Source: Diphasiastrum complanatum (Eukaryota; Streptophyta; Lycopodiopsida; Lycopodiales; Lycopodiaceae). From it: a stretch of DNA of 64,000 bases. The notes beneath the pieces were generated by a model that was given only the letters and a program-made list of their open reading frames with translations, did no database searches and was not told where the DNA came from. Of this stretch, positions 57,531 to 64,000 are shown piece by piece. Location of the stretch: assembly GCA_029204225.1 (NCBI GenBank), contig CM055113.1:9760364-9824363 (forward strand), in the 5' to 3' direction. How positions within the stretch are numbered: position 1 is the stretch's first letter; every line of letters begins with the position of its first letter. The position numbers and the translations under genes were made by a program.

Positions 57531-58651
57531 GCAAAAGGTTATCCTCAAAAGTTTGGAGTTTTTTGATACGTTTTCTCCCGTTGTAAAGCAAGCTAGCATA
57601 CCATTCATTCCTGATGGTAGTGTTTATTCCAAAAGGGTGAATGAGTATTATGTATTGTTGACAGTCTATGTTGATGATTCATTGTTGATAGGATTTCTAC
57701 TCGTTTCATCAATCATTGTAAGAAGTTAATTGGCTCTATCTTTGATGTTTCGGACCTTGGAGAGGCAAAATTTTTGCCTTGGAATTCAAATTCATCATGA
57801 CAGGATAAAAGGCACCATTGCACTTCATCAACAACATTATATTTTGAAGATCCTAAATGACTACAATATGCTGGAGTGCAAAGGCAAAGACATTCCTATG
57901 CTACCTGGAGTTAAATTATCCAAGGAAGATGGAGCGAAGACTGAAGAGGAACATGAAGAAATGTCCAAGATTCCTTATCACAATTTGATTGGATCTTTAA
58001 TGTATCTCACTACTTGGACACGGCCTGATATTGCCTATGCAGTTCATACTCTTAGTCAGTCTGCCACTAATCCTGGTGTTATTCATTGGAAGCATGCTAA
58101 ATATGTTTTACAATATTTGAAAGCTACTTCTGATTATGGACTTGTTTTCTCTAAACAAGATGGTCTATCACTTGCTTCATACAGTGATGCCAGTTGGGCT
58201 TCTAATGTGGATGATTATAAAAGCATTACAGGAGGATGTAGTATACTTTCAGGGGCAGCCATCACATGGATTTGCAAGAAGCAATCTTTTGTTGCTCAAT
58301 CCTCTTTGCGAAGCGGAATATATCGCAGCCTCAAGAGTTTCTCTAATGAAGTAGTTTGGCTGCGATTCATGCTTGAACATCTACATCAACTTGATGACGA
58401 CCCAAGTTCTTTATTTATTGACAACACTTATGTACTTTCAAAAGATGCCGTATTTCATGGGAGGACCAAACATATTCGTATCAAGTATCATCATTTGAGA
58501 GATCTAGTCAAGAAGAAGATTATCTCCCCTATCTTCATTGACTCAAGTAACATGGTTGCAGATTTCTTACAAAACCACTCCATGCAAACTTATTCCATCG
58601 CCATGGGAAGAAGCTTGGAGTATGCAAAATTGACCAAACTTAGGAGGGAGC
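57531..58651 (+). pseudogene. Copia F second unit: partial RT and RNase H
   Basis: Begins mid-RT (FFDTFSPVVKQASI), then LTVYVDDSLLIG, the catalytic YVDD box, after a gap. It continues with FCLGIQIHHDR, HNLIGSLMYLTTWTRPDIAY and RNase H (LASYSDASWASNVDDYKS). A frameshift removes the Glu segment at AQSS, at the same point where the first unit decays. The end VADFLQNHSMQ is shifted relative to VADILTKPLYA in the first unit. Confidence 0.9.
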
Positions 58652-59680
58652 TATTATGGTTTAAGTTTGATCAATTTCACCATGTATTTTAGTGCCACAC
58701 AATTTTAATTTGCGTTGTATTCTCAAAGTTTAAGTAGGCCTATAAGTGGTACATGGTCATACTTGGGTCCAAAGTTTTAAGGCCCAAATAAACTTAGTCA
58801 AATTTTTTTAGAACGAACTCGTGGAGGGCCTTCTTGTATGATGATGTCACTTGTCCACTGGAGTTTGGTAGACCCCCATGCATATATGCATGGGGGAGAA
58901 AAAGTTAGTTTGCCAAATATCCTAGTTTGCATGTGACATGCAAGATGCATGCATGACAAACTAGACACATGCAATTAGACATGCAAATTGCCACCTACCT
59001 TGGACACTTGGCAATAGCATGTAATGCATTGTACATACATCAATTCTTATAAATAGAACCTCCACGATTTGGAGGAGTGTGATTTCGGGATAATTTTCCA
59101 TTCTTCATCACTTTGTTGTCTCTTCCATCTCAGATTGGGTAGTAGCTCGCAGTAGGATCTGATCTGATCATTTACTTGTTTCTCCTTCTCCTCTCATCAG
59201 ATTTCGATGAGAACAGTTGCATACCGATTCTTGGAAGAGGGCGCTACTAGTCAGATCATTCCAACTTCGAATTCAGAGCAGATCAGAGCCAAGACAACAA
59301 TCAACCATTTCTGGGAGGGCGCTGGTTCTGTTTTGTTCAATCATACATTTCTCTTTCATGTATTGTCAGATTTAGGTGAAATCAAAGGCATAAGTCATCT
59401 ATTGCATAGGCTCTTATAGCAGAAGCAATTACAAGTCAATCTAGTTTTGATTTTTTCAGATGTAACGTCAACTATAGTGGCCAGCAAGTAGACATATTCC
59501 TGTCCTTGATTCATCTGAAAGGCATAAAGAAGAATTCACACAGATTGAACTAAGATCAAATTTATGAACCACAGCTTGCTGATTTTGATCCATTTTGAGT
59601 TGTAGAAGACCATCGAGGATTCCTAGATTGGTAAACCTCGATTTTACGATCCTTTTCTATCTGTATTGTTTCCTCGAACA
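58652..59680 (+). repeat. LTR3 of copia F
   Basis: 1,029 bp, the outer 3' LTR, ending TCGAACA before TSD CATGC. TATAAATAG at 59,048. It matches LTR1 closely. Confidence 0.93.
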
Positions 59681-62354
59681 CATGCTGGCTAGATAGGATG
59701 GGGGCGCCCTGACACTCGGCATCTACTGGGCCTCTGAATCCAACTTTGCAATCAAGTCGTCCAGCTGGGCATCCGAATACAAATGCTCTGGTCTCTGGGA
59801 CTCATCATGTGCACCATCCTCTGGATCATCTTCTACCTTATGCCGTGCCTCATCCTGTGCAACATGCGGACCCTGCATGGCTTCCCAATCGGTACAATCA
59901 AAGTCATCTGGTGACTCCTCTGGTGTGCTGTCGTAGAAATGTCTATGGCTCTGTGATGCACGCATCCAAGCAGCTGCGGAAGGTAAACCCAAATCAATCT
60001 GCCCCCTATCAAGAGCCTCCATCATATCAACATAAGAAGGTATGCCACTGGCCCCCCCTGTGTGCCCTGCCCATCTCCTGGTATAATCTATGGCATGTGA
60101 CCCACTTCTACCATGTGATGCACCTGTTACGCCTGCTCTAGGCGTGTACCCAACACCTGTATCATATGCCTCATCCCACTCTGATCTGGCGAAGACAACC
60201 CAAATGGGCTCATCCTCATCTTGATCATCCTATGACATTGGCTCATCTGCCTCGTACAATGGAGGGGCTCTCTGTGCTCAAGCCCAAGCTCTCTCTCTCT
60301 CTCTCTGCCATCAGCTGTGTGCCCAAATCATCTGCAAGCATGGGATGGGTGCTGTCCGTAGGCAAGTCAACCTGGCGCTTCAAATCTGATATCTTCGTCT
60401 GCAAGGTTTAAAATTTGCATGTCAGAGAGACAACTTGATCAAGAAATGAAACCAACGTACCAGTCGTCAACCAACATGCTATGGGAGAATAGCTAATCAC
60501 CTGCAATGCGCTCGTAATGGTCGGAAGTCTCCTGGTGAGACATGCGTTGGTGCTACGGAACACCAACCGCTCCAACTGACTCACTGACAGCCTGTTTCTT
60601 CTCCTCGTGTGAATGAGTGCCAATGTGCTCCAATTACGCTCACACACGGAGGCAACGCAGTCCTGTGGTACGTGCAATGAAATGCTTCAGCACATGTCCA
60701 CGGGTGGAACGTCAACGAAACACAGCAATGGAGGATGAAATGAGATGCATACCTGAAAAAGGACACGCAGTGCAAGACGTTGTATAGATGGATAGGTGCT
60801 ACCGAACATGGTCCACCAGGTAATGGGAAGCTGCCTCCTCTCTGGATCCTGAGCAACCGGGTGGCCAAATGTGCCCATGCCAAAACGAAATGCAGCGAGC
60901 TCCTCCCTGAGCTTGATAGGATCCAAACCTATGTGTGGACCCACCCTGTGAATGTACTGAAGCCAATCGGCCTCGAGCTCCCTGTCTGCGATCTGTATTA
61001 GAGAGAGGAAGAGGGGATGAGTATGTGTGCAACGCTGTGGATACTCCTGTGGAAGTAGTTCCACCGCGTCTCCCAGATGAACTTCAGCTCGGTCATCCTG
61101 CAGGTGAGAGGCATGTTAAAACTTGGGCATTACGAAAAAACTTAACATTGGCAGAAAAACAAACTAGCACCCACTGAAAAGATAAAGACCAATTACATTA
61201 CTATATCGCTTACCTCTCTGGCTGCAAGATGGGCAGCTGCAGGAACTGTCCAATCCGGTCCATGAGCTCATATACCAGTCCAAGTGTCGACCCCTCGCTG
61301 TCAGCCATGCGGAGCACAATGTAGAGTGGTCGAAGCAGTCCTGACAATGTCTGTGCATCCCTCCAGAACTGGTCTCCCCTCACCGTGGAAGAAAAGTGCT
61401 CCCCATCCTCAGTGTGCTAAAACGTACTGGCACGCCAAAGATCACTGGCAACCATTTGTAGAAGCTGCGCCCTACACCTGATCAAACGGTCGATGACCAC
61501 CAAGTCGAATGCAAAGCATGTGGGGGCTGGCTTACGGAGGTCCAGATGGCTGGACACCCGGAACATGGCAAGAACACGCCTCTTCTTGGTGGGCCTCACA
61601 GACGATGGCTCTAACCCAGGGAAGTGCACCTATGTCCCCCATCAGAAGGTCTATGCCGTGCGCTGCACAGGGGGTATGAACAATGTGAGGGAACTCGACC
61701 TCTAGCAGTGAATGCAGTTTGTGGCATTGTCCGTCACCACTATGACGACATGCTGTGGGCCTATGGACAGGATGGAAGACCTGATGACATCAAACATGAA
61801 CTTTGCAGATATGACTCTCCCCCCCTGCTGCAATCCACGGCCCTCAAAAACTGTGTGCCCATCCAGCTGGAGACCAAGATGTTGAGGATCGGCCTCCTCC
61901 TGACATCTGTCCAGCCATCGGACATGATGCTGCAACCGTAAGTGGCCCAGTGGCGACGTAGAGGCTCCATCTCTCTAGACAAGGACTCGACCCTATCCCT
62001 CAGCATGTGTGTACGGACAAACTCTGAACTAGGGACTCTCTAGCTAGGGCTGACAGACTGTGCAAGGCGGAAGGCCCTTCTGAAGGGCTCAGAGTCGGTG
62101 ATGGCAAATGGAAGGTTCAGCTCATAAATCAGACTGGCCACGGCCTCTGTGGCCTCTCTGTCCATGTGCGGCTGATGCGCGCCACGAATGCTCTGCTGCC
62201 TAAAAACTCTCCCAGCGGGGTGAGGGTAGCGGACCTCCAGCACGGTGCACCAAATGTGACGGGAATGGATGATGACGCGACAGGCTGGGCACTAGTGGAT
62301 GCATCGGCTGTAGACGTGGAATGGGGAGAGTGGGATGCACTAGCAGGGATGGGT
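59681..62354 (-). pseudogene. hAT-2 minus-strand transposase copy
   Basis: Homologous to 46,578-49,135 of hAT-1. On the minus strand it has a Pro/Ser-rich linker (62,354-62,218), the FRQQSIRGAHQPHMDREATE junction in frame with it, and LPFAITDSEPFRRAF. It then has YGCSIMSDGWTDVRRRPILN, a middle domain with small deletions (near 61,590 and 61,700), VGPHIGLDPIKLREELAAFR, SVCERNWSTLALIHTRRR (dimerisation block) and the acidic DFDCTDWEAMQGPHVAQDEA tail. It preserves the original fusion of linker and core that hAT-1 has lost. Confidence 0.8.
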
Positions 62355-62475
62355 AATGTAATCGCTCTTTATCTCTTTCAGTGATTGCTAGTTTGTTTGT
62401 TGTTGATGTTACATTTTTCCGTATTTTGCTTCGATCTCATTGTACTTTCTTCAACCCCCAGTATAATGTGCAGGG

Positions 62476-62955
62476 TGACCGAGCTCAGGGGTATCTGGGA
62501 GACGCGGTGGAACTACTTTCACAGGAGTATCCACAGCGTTGCACACATTTTGCATCCCCTCTTCCTCTCTCCGACACAGATTGCAGATAGGGAGCTCGAG
62601 GTGGATTGGCTTTTCTACATCTACAAGGTGGGCCCACGCATTGGTTTGGATCCTATCAGACTCATGGAGGAGCTAGTTGCATTTCGTTTGGCATGGGCAC
62701 GTTTGTTCACGAGGCTGCGCAGGATCCAAAAGAGGAGCCAACTCCCCATTACGTGGTGGACCATGTTCGGTAGCACCTGTCCCTCCATACAGCGTTTTGC
62801 ACAATGTGTCCTTTCACATGTATGCATCTCATCTCATCCTCCCTTAGTGCATTTCCTTGACATTCCAGCTGTGCACATGTGCTAAACTATGTCATTGCAT
62901 GTACTACAAGATTGCGCTGCCTCCGTTTGTGAGCATAATTGGAGTACATTTCTGA
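62476..62955 (+). pseudogene. hAT transposase exon 2-3 fragment on the + strand
   Basis: After the acceptor TGTGCAG it encodes VTELRGIWETRWNYFHRSIH, then VGPRIGLDPIRLMEEL and LPITWWTMFGSTCPSIQRF. After an intron-like gap, ATTGCGCTGCCTCCGTTTGTG (from 62,911) encodes the AASVCE-NWST dimerisation block. It is orthologous to 48,006-47,560 but inverted relative to the neighbouring minus-strand copy. The upstream 62,356-62,475 corresponds to the intron at 48,007-48,120. Confidence 0.75.
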
Positions 62956-63034
62956 TCTTTAAAATGGGAGGGTTAGGAACTCCATTAATAATGCAAAAAG
63001 CAACCGGCTCATAAAATGCAATGCATGTTTAAAC

Positions 63035-63672
63035 CATAGTTGCACAGAATCGCGTTTTTGAGAGGAGACGTGTCGGAAACCGCGTTTCTAAGAAACGCGT
63101 TTCTCCTCCCAGAATCGCAAAAAAAAAAAAACAATTTTTTTTTTGTTTTGGAAAAATAGCTTATGGCTAAAATTTTTTTAGGGGATCAATGTTCAAACGA
63201 GCGTTTTGCCTCTCAGAAGTGCAGTAGATGGGACACAAACAGACCTTATTTTCAATAGCTATTTGGTTGTTATTTGCTCTGGTTTTCAATAAATGCTCAG
63301 GGGGTTCGGGGGGCGGTAGCCCCTCGGTGGGGGGTCTGGGTGGCAACTCCCTCCAACGGGCCTCTTCATGACTTGGCCATCCAACTCCCTGAGCGAAAAC
63401 ACACTTACTGGGGCCATCTGTGATCGTAACAGACAGGCTAGAGGTTAGTTTTGAATTTTTATCCTTGACAGAACATGGATTAATGCACCTAAACTGGACC
63501 ATCCTGCACCCGAAACAGTCGGTAAATTACATAGTAATTATGCTCTTGATTAGAGCTTTCACCTAATACCCATATTGCACAAAAAAAAACAAAAAAAAAA
63601 AAATTAAAAAAAACGTTTTTGAAAAAAAATTCCATATTTCCGAAACGCATTTCTGAACGCGTTTCAGAAACG
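63035..63672. mobile_element. hAT-like element with AAACGCGTTT words, right end lost
   Basis: The left end CATAGTTGCACAG matches the TIR of the MITE at 41,966, followed by AACCGCGTTTCTAAGAAACG words. The interior (about 63,290-63,430) is an inverted copy of the interior of 19,540-19,700 (GGGGGTTCGGGGGGCGGTAG, CCCTGAGCGAAAACACACTT). CCCATATTGCAC at about 63,570 corresponds to the inner inverted block of that element. The right words GAAACGCATTTC and GAACGCGTTTC end at about 63,660, and no CTATG terminus is seen. Confidence 0.7.
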
Positions 63673-64000
63673 TAGTTAAGAAAGCGGACGGTGGACGCGA
63701 ACGCGCGTCCGCGTCCGCGTCCCCGGACGCATCCATTTTTTTTAAATTTTAAAAAAATAAAAATTAGACTAAAAAAAAATTTAAAAAATAAAAATTGAAG
63801 CCAAGGGTGCGTACGGCGGTACGGACACGTCCGTTTTTTATTTTTTTTAAATTTTTTTTAAATTTTTTAAATTTTTTTTAAATTTTTTTTATTTCTTTTT
63901 AGGGTTTTTTAGGTTAAAAATTTAAAAAAAATAATAATTGGACGCGTCCAACCCCGCGTCCGGGGGTCGTCCGTGTCCGGGTCCGGATGCCAGACGCAGA
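63673..64000. mobile_element. Partial GGACGC word-array element at window end
   Basis: From about TTAAGAAAGCGGACGG there are dense GGACGCG/CGCGTCC words, a long A/T block and more GGACGCGTCC words to the window edge. Its word type equals that of the MITE at 275-487. It appears inserted into the right end of the preceding element, and its own right end is outside. Confidence 0.6.

Larger units (their letters stand above)
52735..59680 (+). mobile_element. Ty1/copia tandem (element F) with three LTRs
   Basis: 6,946 bp, bounded by a perfect 5-bp TSD CATGC (52,730-52,734 and 59,681-59,685). Removing it restores the hAT sequence GGGCATGCTGGCTAG seen in hAT-1. The structure is LTR1 (52,735-53,765), PBS, gag, protease, integrase, RNase H, LTR2 (56,560-57,530), partial RT, RNase H, LTR3 (58,652-59,680). 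The RT is deleted in the first unit, and everything upstream of mid-RT is missing in the second. It begins TGTTATGG and ends TCGAACA. Confidence 0.93.
50194..62955. mobile_element. Rearranged hAT (hAT-2) split by a copia insertion
   Basis: The left end CATAGATCCAGCGG with GGTACC/GGATCC words is followed on the + strand by a BED-finger exon and a Pro-rich exon. From about 51,425 to 62,354 (excluding the copia at 52,735-59,680) the sequence is a minus-strand copy of the hAT-1 transposase region. From 62,356 to 62,955 it switches back to + strand transposase C-terminus. The Pro-rich end is present twice in inverted order (51,258-51,400 and 62,218-62,354). No right terminus was identified. Confidence 0.7.

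Overview
The window reads as nuclear DNA from a flowering plant. It holds plant-type Ty3/gypsy and Ty1/copia elements with tRNA-iMet-like primer sites (TGGTATCAGAGC and variants), plant-style LINE fragments, hAT transposons and one host gene with plant-like introns. The species cannot be fixed from sequence alone. Most of the window is nested, mostly dead, transposable elements.

Host gene: six exons on the + strand between 24,100 and 43,310 encode the middle and C-terminal part of a mitochondrial-carrier-family protein, closest to the folate/FAD carrier FOLT1 (SLC25A32-like). Reading frame and splice phase agree at every junction and there are no stops. The 5' exons and the last exon are not visible. 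One intron has grown to 11.7 kb by insertion of LINE, gypsy and copia sequence. Another is 5.1 kb. The intron after 43,310 has no visible acceptor in the remaining 20.7 kb.

Layout: 275-487 is a GC-word hAT-like MITE. 894-2,830 is a decayed gypsy. 2,992-7,980 holds LINE pieces in minus orientation separated by (GA)n tails. 8,382-8,815 is a solo-LTR-like piece. 9,559-21,456 is a gypsy chromovirus bounded by a perfect 5-bp TSD, with a second gypsy (about 12,655-17,563) and a hAT-like element (19,300-20,129) nested in it. 21,457-26,229 is mostly unique sequence carrying two FOLT1 exons. 26,230-35,660 is LINE, gypsy, LINE and copia inside a FOLT1 intron. 35,661-43,310 is unique sequence with four more exons, two small hAT-like MITEs and a copia LTR remnant. 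44,008-50,167 is a complete-looking hAT transposon with about 1 kb terminal inverted repeats. 50,194 to about 62,955 is a second, rearranged hAT, split by a three-LTR copia (52,735-59,680). 63,035 to the end holds two more word-array elements.

The most unusual signal is a set of hAT-like elements with 8-bp target-site duplications and CA..TG ends. Most start CATAG. Their subterminal regions are dense arrays of one palindromic GC-rich word. The word differs between members (GGTACC/GGATCC, GGTGCC/GGCACC, AAACGCGTTT, GGACGCG), yet two members with different words share the same internal block. The 6.2 kb hAT at 44-50 kb has the same ends and is a candidate source of the transposase.
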